Assembly (NCBI GenBank): GCA_036897485.1
Contig: JAYMTF010000371.1
Span: forward strand, 1 to 38,224
Reading direction: 5' to 3'
Source of the DNA: Pelargonium nanum
Lineage: Eukaryota; Streptophyta; Magnoliopsida; Geraniales; Geraniaceae
Length of the DNA stretch: 38,224 bases
Below are positions 20,340 through 30,779 of the stretch, piece by piece. A model generated the notes under the pieces. That model was given only the letters and a program-made list of their open reading frames with translations, was not told the DNA's origin and did not search any database. Each line of letters opens with the position of its first letter. The first letter of the stretch is position 1. A program made the position numbers and the translations under genes.

Positions 20340-21630
20340 CTAGTAGCCGCCTTTAAGGTCATTGACAACATCATAAGGAATGGGAGTAACAGTTTCCAAA
20401 GTGGCACCTTCCACCATAAAGCCAGGTTTTGGACCTTCAGGTTGCCTCTTGGTGCTGATCTTCTCGCCACGAGCTTTTGCCTCGGCCTTCAACTTATCAT
20501 TATGAAGTTTCCTCAGCTTGAACTCCTCTGCACACCTAGATGGCAGAACATGCTCAATCCTCACATGGATCCTCTTCTTGATGATCCTGTTCCCAACCTA
20601 TGAACAAATAAAATAGTCAATCAGCATTGAAACATAAAATAGTAAGTTACCAATCACCAAAAGGGTGCGAGATGGAAACTACTAAGCTTATGTAAAAAAA
20701 AAAAAAGAGACAAAACTAAACAATTATTGGCATAAACAGAGTAAGAAATTATGTGTTCATCAATATATACTTTATTTCCTAATTCTGGAATTTATATTTT
20801 TGGTGGTAAACATAGCATATGTCAGAATCCACTAACTAAAATTTCCACAAGTTTCACGAACTTGATTGCAGAATCAAAATCAAAACACCTCCAGATGATA
20901 ACAGTATCACAAATTCCACACACCAAAAGACCAAATCAAACAATATATTGGCATTAACAGAGTATAAAATTTATATGTTCATCAGTATAACTATTTTTCC
21001 AACAACTCGTAAACCTACAAATTTGTAATTTTGGCGGTAATCATGGTATATTTCAGATTCAACTAACTAAAACTTACACAAGTTTCACAAATTGATTGCA
21101 GAATCAAAATCAAAACACCTGCAGACAATATCAGTAAAGACCAAAACAAACCAATTATTGGAATTAGATGCTCATCAGTATAGCTGATTTTTTTTACTAA
21201 ACCTATAAATTTAAATTTTTGGCGGTAATCATATCATATTTCAGGTTCATTTAACTAAAATTTCCACAAGTTTCACGAATTTGATTGCAGAACAAAAACC
21301 ATAACAGTATCGACAATTTCCACAAAAAGAGACCAAAACGGATATGAAATTATAAGTTCATCATTATAAAACAAAAACCAAACACAATCGAACCTGTTTG
21401 TTCATTTCAACGCCGATGGCGCGCTTGGTGACGTTCCAGACCTTGCCGGTGCGTCCATGGTAGAATTTGTGGGGCATGCCCTTGTGAACGGCGACGTTTA
21501 CCTTGACGTCGACGTAATCGCCGATCTTGTAGGTCCTCAGGTACGTCGTCAGCGCAATGTAACCCTTCTTCCTGAACGGCCGCGAGAACAGGTCTCTGGT
21601 TCGAGCTCGCAATCCATGTCCCGCCGGCAT
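20340..21630 (-). CDS. RPL21: 60S ribosomal protein L21 (eL21)
   Basis: Two exons, 21394-21630 and 20340-20597, encode 164 residues, the family length. The product begins [20 protein letters not shown]. The intron follows Gln79 in phase 0, and exon 2 begins [17 protein letters not shown]. The protein is a small basic structural component of the large cytosolic subunit. Conserved segments include [27 protein letters not shown] and the tail [17 protein letters not shown]. The promoter side has a telo-box and three TGGGC-type site II elements, which fits coordinated ribosomal-protein expression. The intron (20598-21393) is filled by a three-unit tandem repeat. The gene looks intact. Confidence 0.97.
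20721..21343. repeat. Three-unit tandem repeat in RPL21 intron
   Basis: Units start with CAATTATTGG or CAATATATTGG at 20721, 20941 and 21152, with spacing of 220 and 211 bp. Each carries TTGGYGGTAAWCAT, TTTCCACAAGTTTCACGAA and TTGATTGCAGAAYMAAAA-like blocks in order. A partial fourth start follows at about 21343. Together they make up most of the intron. Confidence 0.85.
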
Positions 21631-21631
21631 T

Positions 21632-21728
21632 TTCTCTCTCTACTCTCTCTCTCTCTCTCTCTCTCCTCACCGTTCTGCTTCTGGTTCTGTTACTATATGA
21701 GCGAAAGAGCACAAATGCAAAACCCTAG
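21632..21728 (-). promoter_or_regulatory. RPL21 leader: GA repeat and telo-box
   Basis: A GA run on the minus strand (21632-21668) sits just upstream of the ATG. A telo-box AAACCCTAG is at 21720-21728 (plus-strand reading). Both are common in the leaders of plant ribosomal-protein genes. Confidence 0.7.
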
Positions 21729-21806
21729 CTCGTGATTGGAGGCCTTTTGGCAATTGGATTGGTGTAATCCTTGTCGCGGGTAGGGATCGGCCTGCACCCA
21801 AACAAT

Positions 21807-21867
21807 AAGCCCATTATGGTGCTTATTTCTACTAATGGGCCTTTTATTTGCCATTTGGGCCCATTAA
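21807..21867 (-). promoter_or_regulatory. RPL21 promoter site II elements
   Basis: Three TGGGC-type motifs cluster here: AAGCCCATTA (21807-21816), TAATGGGCC (21833-21841) and TTGGGCCCATTAA (21855-21867). Site II elements bound by TCP factors are typical of plant ribosomal-protein promoters and often pair with telo-boxes, as here. Confidence 0.7.
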
Positions 21868-22270
21868 GTGATATCCAAATGGGATTTTCCAACTTACTAA
21901 TACACGTATAAAAAACCGGTCAAGCGATTTAAGTGTTTCGAGTTTTATTTGAGGTCTCGATTTTGAGTTTTTTTGTTGACGGTATGAGGTGAGATTTGGG
22001 TTATAAGGAGAGAGGTAGTCCTATTGTGTAGCTCAACTGGTGATGATGATGATGAAGATGATTACGGCTCGAATGGTGATCAATCTGGTGCGTTATGACT
22101 TAAATTTGTTTGAAGGAAGAGCTTTTTGGCTTCTTAGCCCTTTTAACTCAAATGAAATTTAATTTCGGTGCGATTGTATTCAGTTTGTAAAAAAGTCAGG
22201 TCAATGTCTTTCTGTTTTTGTTAGATGATTTACAAATGAAGTAGCTCAGGGCTTGGTTAGATCTTCTAGT
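21868..22270. other. Intergenic upstream of RPL21
   Basis: Contains a short GATGAT repeat near 22040. No gene or named repeat is supported. Confidence 0.4.
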
Positions 22271-22346
22271 TCAATGACTACTAGTAGGTATTGGATTAGT
22301 TCAAAATGTCAATGACTACTAGTAGGTATTGGATTAGTTCAAAATG
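22271..22346. repeat. Perfect 38-bp tandem duplication
   Basis: The 38-bp unit starting TCAATGACTACTAGTAGG occurs at 22271-22308 and again at 22309-22346 with no mismatch. It lies immediately before the LINE fragment insertion. Confidence 0.95.
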
Positions 22347-22360
22347 TATGTTGAGTTTTC

Positions 22361-22949
22361 TTTTTTAGGGGTAAATGCTACTTTTATTTCATATCTAAAA
22401 GAAGCAAATCATGAATACAATCCGGATCCGAATGACCCAACCAACTATCTAAAACGGGATACGACCTCGATGACCTTGCCAAAGCATGGGCCACACCATT
22501 AGCCGATCTACTAACATGACTAAAGCTAATACTCGCAAAATAATCAGATAAATCCAAAATATCATCTAGAATCAAACCACAGGCACTCTCTAGTCTGAAT
22601 TGCTTCCACTACCATTGATGAGTCCGTCTCCATATCCACCTCGAGCCAGCCCCTATCACGCAACCAGGACATGGCCTCACGGACCGCCATAGCCTCCACT
22701 GTCCATGCCTCCGACAAACCCTCCCAGCTCCGACACCCTCCACCCCAACACCGCCCCCTCCAATCCCGGACCACCCAACCTATACCGACTTTATTTTCCT
22801 GCGCAAAAGTGGCTCCATCACAGTTCACTTTAAGCCTACCTCTCGGAGGTCGCAACCACCTACCCGGCGCTACTCCTCCTCCTTCATCGGACACAGCCGC
22901 CACCTGTTTGATCCAATTGTTGTTGAATGATTTGATATAATAATGTGAA
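22361..22949 (-). pseudogene. Truncated LINE 3' fragment with RNase H-like domain
   Basis: On the minus strand two overlapping frames (about 22562-22949 and 22384-22575) together give the plant RNase H-like domain found at the 3' end of many LINEs. Landmarks are RLKVNCDGATF with the first catalytic Asp, WTVEAMAVREAMSWL with the Glu, METDSSMVVEAI with the second Asp, and HVSRSANGVAHALAR. A frameshift falls near 22570, between EAIQTR and the ILDDILDLS frame. Downstream is an A-rich end (CCCCTAAAAAAG). A candidate 7-bp target duplication AGTTTTC flanks the fragment (22354-22360 and 22950-22956). This is a 5'-truncated, inactive retroposon copy. A domesticated RNase H gene is the alternative, but the frameshift argues against it. 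Confidence 0.75.
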
Positions 22950-24004
22950 GTTTTCCTCAAAAATAAATAGTAGATCAATGTTCTCTTTCTTTGTATGCAA
23001 TGGACAAAAAGGAAATGGGTAATTACCGATGTATCCCTGCTTAACGTGTTTTTCATCTAGTACTCCTAAACTTTGGTTGTGAAGTTTAGGCTACCCTGTG
23101 GTTTCGAAAGGGGTAATTACCCAATCAAGTCACTTTCTCTTTCAGTTTCACAAAACGATGTCACATTTTGACTTATTTTGACCTATTTTTTCATTTTGCT
23201 GATTCAATTTCAGAGACATGGGAATCGATAAGGTGATTGAATTTGAAGGGTTTGGTGTTCGTTGACAGAGACGGTGCGGTGCTAATTTTGTGAAGATCCA
23301 TTGACCGGAAATTTGGTAATCATATTTGCCCTGAAATGGATCTTCTTTATTTGCATGCCAAGTGTTCGACAAAATGTCTGTGAAGATTTTTTTTGCATGT
23401 AATGGCTGTTTGCTAAATTTATAAAATGAGACAGCTGGTTTATGAATTGAACAACCAAAACAATGGCTTTAGGAGAAGCCAGGAAAATGATTACAATTTT
23501 GAAACAAAAAAGAAGAAGAAACTGTATGTAGAGTCTGATTTGCTGCCTATTATAGACCACGTCTATGGATGTAGGTCACATTGACCGGACAATTTAAATC
23601 TTGTGTTGTTGTTTATTTATAAAATTTTGTTTTTGCTTGATTTGTTATCATTGTGAATCGAACCCAAGAGACACCGTGTTATGTTTTGTTTGTAAAATTT
23701 CATTTTTTGAGGATGGAGCTGAGGATCCAAAGAGTTCCTAATGGATTGATGTAGCCGGCCCCATAATTATTTGAAAAATGGTTTGGTTGTTGTTTTATTC
23801 TTCATTTTTTGTTAGACAATATTATAATTCACTTAACGTCCAAATATTCGCAACATGTAGCATGTTGCGAACTGTTTCTTGTCTGGTGACAAATTATGTA
23901 TCATCTGTAGCTTTTCTTGGATTGATAATGGTATTTTTGTTTGATTGCAGGTGTAAAGGAGATAAGCAAGCAAGTCTTGATGGAGCTGTGCGCCATTTAT
24001 TGGT

Positions 24005-24560
24005 ATCCGGTAAGTCATTGATCAACAGCATTAGTTCTTCAGATATTTATGAGTTGTTTTTTCCCTATGTTCTTTGCAAGGCTGTGAAATATTTTTGCTG
24101 GTGTGACACTTGCTTCTTGGGTTGATAACCATAACATGTTATACTGTGTGGCAATATTATCTTCTCCACATTTTGGTGATAATTTGGTGACACGACACGC
24201 TCAAACATGTTTAAATAATGGAGTTCCAGTTACACGACACATCAAATTTAAACACCAAGGATCAGGCAAGGTTTTAGGACTACTTTAGACATTTTTCATA
24301 GAAAATACAAAGAGGGAAGGTCACATGGGCTATGATAGACCCTTTTGGCCCTTTCCTAGGAAACGCAAAGCAAGGACACAGTTTCCTTATTTGCAGACGG
24401 ATTACTCACTGGTAAGTCACTAATCAACGGCGTGAAATCTTCAGATGTTTATGAGTAGTTTTCTCTATGTTATCTGCAAGTCTGAAATTTTTTTGCTAGT
24501 GGTACCACTTGCTTCTTGGGTTCATAGTCATAATGTGAAACTATGTACCAATATCTTCTC
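24005..24560. repeat. Diverged direct duplication
   Basis: A block containing GGTAAGTCAYTRATCAAC, TCTTCAGATRTTTATGAG, and CACTTGCTTCTTGGGTT occurs at about 24005-24190 and 24405-24560. A third partial copy of the end (CTTCTTGGGTTCATAACT, then CATCTTCTCCACATTTTGG) lies at 24890-24950. The first two are interrupted differently by MITE-like sequence. Confidence 0.75.
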
Positions 24561-24569
24561 ACCTTTTGG

Positions 24570-24824
24570 TAGGGGTGGCAATTTGCTTTCATGTTGAAAG
24601 ATTAGTATTATGTTATATGAGTTAATCCAAACTCGACACGAACACGACTTGTTTACTCACGGGTTGACACGTCATGACACAACCAACACATTTAAATAGT
24701 TGGATTCGAAATTACACGACCGTTCAACACGATTACTAAACGTGTCGTGTTTGTGTTGGATCGTTTCACACACTGTTAACATTAAGACACGAACATGACA
24801 CACATGCACGAATTGCTAGTTCTA
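24570..24824. mobile_element. hAT-like element (TAGGGGTGGCAATT ends)
   Basis: The left end TAGGGGTGGCAATTTG faces the right end GCACGAATTGCTAGTTCTA. The interior is rich in ACACGA/TCGTGT phrases, typical of a common plant dispersed repeat. It splits the duplicated block next to it. The flanking 8-mers do not match. Confidence 0.6.
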
Positions 24825-26086
24825 AAATTAGCAACAAAAGACCAAAATATAGTTGTATGAAAATAAGAGACATCACTAGTGCAACAATATCTTCTTGGGT
24901 TCATAACTACAGTGAGCAATTGTGGCAACATCTTCTCCACATTTTGGTGACAAGTAATGGTCCAAGAGTTTGAATTTGAAGCAAACCACCCATGTGCAGT
25001 CTTGATGCAAGCACTGGGTGGAAGAATCTTGAAATTTTCTTCTGACTTTTGTCTGCACAAGACTCAATATTTGCACATTGTTGCTTAGTGCAAGCTTGCA
25101 GCAACTTCACATGGGAGAAACTAGGATTGGATCAGAGGACATATAATATATGTATAGTGCTTCTCTTCCCGCAAGTTTAGGCAATTATTCTCTCATTTCT
25201 CTATCTGAAATTATGGAAACTGTGACCTTCTTGCTTTGTGTTTTCTAGGAAATGGTCTATTATTGTCCATGTGACCTTCCTGCTTTGGATTTTTTTCTTC
25301 TAAAAAAACGTTTAATATAGTTCTTATATTATCCAAATTACTTTGATTTATCCTTTATTATTTTAGTTTACATTAGAGTATAGTCCTTTTCCTAAAAATG
25401 AATCCGAAGTATCAGAAAATTGTTACAACTGTAACGAACCGAAAGAATGTGTCTCCCTAGACGCCTTAAATGTGGTCTTCGCCATACAGCATATATATAC
25501 TCCTATTCTTGTTGTTTGGATATTGATCGGTGCTTATTTTCATAATACAAGTATAATCTCATTGCCCTAATTTGTGCTCATTGTGCTTGATGTGTATGGA
25601 TAAAGCTGGCCCCTCTCTGGATGTTGGAGTTTGGGACGCACGGGGCCGGTTCTCTCGATCCGTGACATTATGATGTCTAAATGTTAAACGTAGTTATCAT
25701 TCTATCAGCACAAATTCAATGGAACTGACAGTATGGACTGATTCACTTGATGATGCTCTGGATTGATGAAACAAAACAAAATAAAGTGACATCAACCACA
25801 TGAAATGAGATCTAAGTAACATGTCATTTTCATTTCCCATGAATGGTCAAGCATTATTGAAATATAGTCATCAAAATGGATTTGAATGATTTTTCTTGCC
25901 TTTTATTATTTGATTTCAGGCATGAACATGTGTATGTTGCAGATTCAACTCAGTCAGTGCCCATTTCACAGCAAAGCCAATAAAAAAAGAGGTAAAATGC
26001 TTTTGCCCTTTTTAGACGTTCATTTTTTTAGATTCGGTCTCTATCTTGTTTTCCTCTTAAATCCTAAACTGGACGAGATTATAGTT

Positions 26087-26630
26087 GAATGAAATGAAAC
26101 AACCCAAATGCTTGATATCTCACTAATCTTCTCAAAAACACGAACATAGTGCACGAGAAATGAGATCGATGACCTAGACTTTGTGAACTCTTACATTTTG
26201 GAGTGCAGTAGTTGTAGATAACACGAACAAGTGTATTCTATTGAAATCAGCGACTAGACGTCGCAAATGAATGAAATGAAACAACCCATATGGCGAAATC
26301 TCTTAATAACACGAACAAGTGTGTACGAGAATTGAGATAGACATCACGATCTCTCTTGCACTCTAGAGCCATTCTGGGAACCTAACACAATTAAGTACAA
26401 TAGCTATAGATAATAAGAACAAGTGTATTCTATTGAAATCAGCAACTAGACATTGCAAAATGAATGAAATGAAACAACCCATACGCGAGATCTCTCATTA
26501 ACACGAACAAGTGTGTAAGAGAATTGAGATAAGCGACCTAGACATCGCGATCTCTCTTGCACTCTGGGGCCATTTTGGGAAACCGAGTACGATCAGTGCA
26601 ATAGTTGTAGATAGTATACTTTTTCCTAAC
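26087..26630. repeat. Three tandem copies of the XTH 3' end
   Basis: Units of about 180-195 bp begin with GAATGAAATGAAACAACCCA at 26087, about 26269 and about 26462. Each contains CGAACAAGTG or a variant, a GAGATNGNNRACCTAGAC-like block, and then the sequence that in the last copy is the XTH C-terminal coding end. The second unit keeps a clear degenerate version of that coding end at about 26342-26410 (CTCTCTTGCACTCTAGAGCC). Confidence 0.85.
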
Positions 26631-28182
26631 CCAATTGAGCCTCTTGTACTGATTAGCATCAAGATCTTGAAATTCTTTCTGATCCCACCATCTCTTGCCT
26701 TGTGTTTCGCAGAACTTGGCGTGCACTGAAGCTTCGCATCCATCTATGTGGAACCCTTTGTAAGATGCAACAAATGGAGCTTTAGACCAATCAGTCTTCT
26801 CTAAGCCACCTCTTGTTGCCCAATCATCTGCATTCCACAGGCTCGAGTAGAGCTTCATGGGTTGATCAAATGGAAACCTGACCCCCAAGTCTTTGCTGTT
26901 CTTGAAAACCCTGATTGGCACATCGTCCACCAAGAACCTGCAAAACCCATTTCTCGTTAATCTTGAACTCACCAAGATATGGAACTTTTCCGGGTAAAAT
27001 GCTTCTACACCTTCTGTACTATTGTTTCTTTAGAATAAGTTCTTATCCTGATTTTGTTTTTAATATTAGATTATAGTTTTACACGATTTTGAGGATTGCT
27101 GGGTCAAATAGTTATAAATAATAAAAAATAGATCTGGACACCAGAATTCATATTTTCTTGAAAAAATTTGCTCTTTTCTTTTCTTGCCCATTGCCGGAGA
27201 CTAGTTGCTTGTGCTAGAGCAAAAGTTTGAGAAACTATAAGAAAAAAATAAACCGAATCAGTGTCCAAACCCGAAAAAGTTTGAAGTTTCTGGCGCCAAA
27301 ATCTTATTAGATATGTAAAATTGTATATTTGTCCACTCCGAAGTTGTAAAAACTTGAAAAACCACAATACCTCGAAATCTAAAAAAGTTTGAGTTTTTTG
27401 GCATCAGCTTCTTGATAGAGGCGTAAAACTATAAATATACATTTTACCCGTAAAATTCAAATTTTGAAATGTTTATAGTTACTTACACAATCTGATACAT
27501 GTTCCATAGAATAGAGTATGTGTGATATGCCTTTGTGGGATCAAACCATAAAAATATTCTCTGCTCCCTGTCTCCTTTTCCTCCTGTGAACACATTTGTC
27601 TGCAGAATATAAGGCTGTCCAGTTCTGTTCCCCAAGAACTCGAAATCTATCTCATCGTGCTCCGAGTTTTGCGATGATAGCTGCAAAACAGAATCAAATA
27701 TTGAATCAATACAAGTTTCAAATCACAAAAACAATAGACCAGAACAGGAACAGGAGATTGATAGAGCTTTACGTAGAAGGCAGTGACGGTTCCAGCAGAG
27801 TCTCCTGCAACCATCTTGATGTGCATACTGAAGTGGCCAAACAGGTACGAGCCTTTTGATTGAAACCCAGTTCCTGCATAGATTTTTTACGAAGATACAA
27901 GAACATGTTAATGGTTATGCGATGATTCGTTAACCAAAATAGATAAAATGGGGGTCGAGTTTTTGATGTCTGAGACAGTTTCAAAAACTAATTACCTGTG
28001 TACTTGTCAAGAACAAGCTGAATCTCAGAGCCACCATTGAAGTACTTGATGTGATCAAAAGCCCAAGTGGGCGCATAGTTGCGAGAGAAGGGCACATCTT
28101 GTGCTTTCTTGGGCACAGCACTCCAAGCCACAGAGGCAAAAAGCAAGAAACTCAAGCAGAGAGTGCACAGAAGAGAAGCCAT
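26538..28182 (-). CDS. XTH: Xyloglucan endotransglucosylase/hydrolase (XTH, GH16)
   Basis: Four exons, 27996-28182, 27773-27873, 27487-27680 and 26538-26937, give 293 residues with closed phase and stop TAG. The enzyme cuts and rejoins xyloglucan in the cell wall during expansion. A signal peptide covers about residues 1-21 ([20 protein letters not shown]). The catalytic motif [10 protein letters not shown] is followed directly by the N-glycosylation site NRT. Further family landmarks are [34 protein letters not shown] and the Cys-containing C-terminal domain ending [20 protein letters not shown]. Overall it is closest to the XTH4/XTH5 (EXGT-A1) type, by memory. A TATA box lies 72 bp upstream of the ATG. 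The 3' end has been copied in tandem downstream. Confidence 0.97.
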
Positions 28183-28253
28183 TTTCTGTGTCTCTCTGTT
28201 TGAGTTAAAAAGAGTGAGTGAGAGAGCACAAGAAAGTGTCTCTCATGTGCTCA

Positions 28254-28261
28254 TATTTATA
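28254..28261 (-). promoter_or_regulatory. TATA box of the XTH gene
   Basis: TATAAATA on the minus strand, about 72 bp upstream of the ATG at 28182. This spacing would give a leader of about 40 nt. Confidence 0.7.
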
Positions 28262-28269
28262 AGTAGAAA

Positions 28270-30520
28270 GCATAAGATTTTTTTAAACAAAAATTATGAT
28301 ATTTAATTAAAATAATGTTACTTCAGAGTTTAGTAGTTATCATCAAAATAAGAGATTTTTTGTAGGTAATGTAGAACTAGACATAATTGGGTATGAACCA
28401 GACATCTAGATCCGACCGGACCAAATGGATTGATTCGGTATTAGGCCCGACCCATTGCATAATCCTCTAATCCATCTAGTTTCGGTCTAAATTTGGCCTG
28501 GCCGGGCATGGATTTTTCATTTTTTAAAATTATTTTATCACTTTCAGTATAATATACTGCATTATCGAGATCTTCATTCCCTCCAATTATAACTATTCAT
28601 ACGTTTCTTCATTAACCCTTTCAGATGCCAACGAGTTCATATCCAATTGTAATTTGCAGTTCTCAAGACTCTTGATTGAATCACTTGAATCCATAGGCTC
28701 GGTCTAAATATCATAATATATTATTCTCTACGTTTATAAGGTAATTGTTCACTTCCCTATTATGTAAAAAAAAAATAGGTAGGATGAGTTTTTTATTTTT
28801 CCTTTTTTTCCTTATTTCAAGAATATTATTGATCATTTATGCAATTTTAATAAATGAATTATACTATGGGTTGATTGATTAAGTTGGCATCACATATTCT
28901 AGGCCACATTCAATCCCAAATGCTCAATAATTTATGCCCAATAATACTACACATCATAGACAAAATATACAATAATGTAGCCTTATTTTAAAACAAGTGC
29001 TCATTTTTTTTCTAATTTAATGTTACAACAAAAACTCCAATTTTCGTAAAAATATAAAATGAAACACATTTTTTATGCGATTGGAGCACAAATTTGTAAC
29101 GATACTTACATACTTACGTAATAGTCACTCGTACCCCAACAAAACATGAAATAATTTATCATATCAAAAACTCAAATGACACAAATTTGATCTATTGTTG
29201 TAACTTGTGACAATTATAATTAGGCTCTTGGGGTTTGGATTTTTTATGATAAATAAAAAAACAGTTGCCCAAATCCAAGCAAAATCTTCAATCCACACAA
29301 GAACTCACCAAAGTCAACCAACCAAAACCAAGAAAAATTAACTGTAACTTACTGGTTCTGACAGTTTTCAATGTAGATCAGCTTGCAATTATGGAGGAGG
29401 AGATCTCTAGGATTCTTCTAATGCTTAATCAGTACTCATAACTCACTTATAATTATTAATTAATGATTGAGACTCGTTCAAGATGAGTTTAAATCCGGAT
29501 AGACGCTAAACGTCTACAAAATCATTAGACACGAGTATAAGTCTTAATTAGACATGACAATTCAGATTTTGAGTCATACTTTTTTGGGTTTTGAGATGAA
29601 AATGTCTTACATGAAATGAGTGCGGGTTCATTTTGGTTGCGGGGTTTCCATGAAAAATGTGTTCGATATGGATGCCCAACTAGTAATTCAAACAGTGATT
29701 GATTGACTTCACATTTGTTCGATATGCAGTTTTTAGCACCCATTTCTCTTGTGCAGGTTGAATAAGATAGATGAGCAGTGACCTCACGTGGATGACAAAC
29801 TTAAGTTAGGAGTGTTACTTAACTCTCCCCACACGTGCATGTCGGATCAAAGAGACCGAACTTCAGAACTTTCGTGATAGGTCGACTTAAGTCGGGATCT
29901 AAGACAAACAAGTCACTAGGCTCAAACATAATCTATTCTGATGTCATATTAAACTTTACTTCAATCTAAAAGTTTGAGTCGGTAGGTGGAGAACTCAACT
30001 AGTATTACAAGCGGTTACTTATTTCATGTATTTCCGATGTAGAATCAATTAATTCTTTCTCACATGCAGACTGAATGATAGAGATGAACACGAGCCTCGC
30101 GTGGATGGCAAATTAAGTCAGAATTGTCACTTAACACAAATTACATGCTCCTAACTCAAGTCTCAACCCGTCTATGATCGAGTTCGAGTTTACCCAAATA
30201 AACAAATACTCAATTTATATCTGACACAAACATGATTCGCGAACACAAATTTACGATAATCGAATACTATTATTTTAGTATTGTTGCAACAGATAATGCA
30301 GGAGGCTTAGCTAATCAAATTATCAAAGACAGCTCGATCCATAATTAATTGGCAGCAGCACAAGTAAACGATCCATGGCAAATCCCAATAAATAGAGATT
30401 TAATTATATTAATTAAATTATGAATATAATTCAAAATTATTATTGGATCTTGCAAATAGTTAAGAAGCAGCAGATCATACCAGCTGCAGTTTATGCTGGC
30501 CAATTAAACATACAAAATAA
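28270..30520. other. AT-rich intergenic region between divergent XTH and helicase genes
   Basis: No gene is supported. Possible diverged MITE fragments start near 28375 (ACTAGACATAATTGGG) and 29550 (AGACATGACAATTCAG). A direct duplication lies at 29752-30160. Confidence 0.5.
29752..30160. repeat. Diverged direct duplication in intergenic DNA
   Basis: A block of about 90 bp, GCAGRYTGAATRA followed by AGATAGATGAGCA-like, CTCRCGTGGATG and AGTTAGGAGTGTTACTTAA-like sequence, occurs at about 29755-29845 and 30066-30150. The spacing is about 311 bp, with lower similarity upstream. Confidence 0.6.
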
Positions 30521-30521
30521 T

Positions 30522-30614
30522 AAACGACACCGTTTAATCAATCATTAAACGACATCGTTAGAAAAACGTACAAAATCTTGATCCGAAGATTTCAATCATT
30601 AAACGACACCGTTT
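30522..30614. promoter_or_regulatory. Cluster of AAACGACACCGTTT motifs
   Basis: AAACGACACCGTTT occurs at 30522-30535 and 30601-30614. A variant AAACGACATCGTTA is at 30547-30560, and a partial AACGCACCGTTT at 30639-30650. All lie 50-200 bp before the probable helicase leader. The motif is an imperfect palindrome with AAACG/CGTTT arms. Its role is not known to me. Confidence 0.45.
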
Positions 30615-30779
30615 AGCTTCGTCTCCCTCGTCAATCAGAACGCACCGTTTTGGAACCGAATCAGACCAGCTCGTCCCTCTGTTCTCTTCTCTCTGCCAAA
30701 TCGAATCCATCACGCAGGTCCGATTGAGAGCTGGTAAAGCCCTAATTCAATTTCATATACAAAATTGCTTTTAATTTTG

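Larger units (their letters stand above)
22957..26086. other. Long intergenic stretch without a supported gene
   Basis: No conserved protein family is recognisable on either strand. There are plausible splice-like segments, for example TTGATTGCAG|GTGTAAAG at about 23950 and ATCCG|GTAAGTC at about 24009, enclosing an open but unrecognised stretch. The segment could belong to a non-coding transcript or decayed gene. A duplicated block and a hAT-like element occupy about 24005-24955. Confidence 0.4.

Noticed and set aside
21407-21735. Frames on both strands over RPL21 exon 1
   Set aside because: They are alternate-frame shadows of the conserved ribosomal protein exon and its GA-rich leader.
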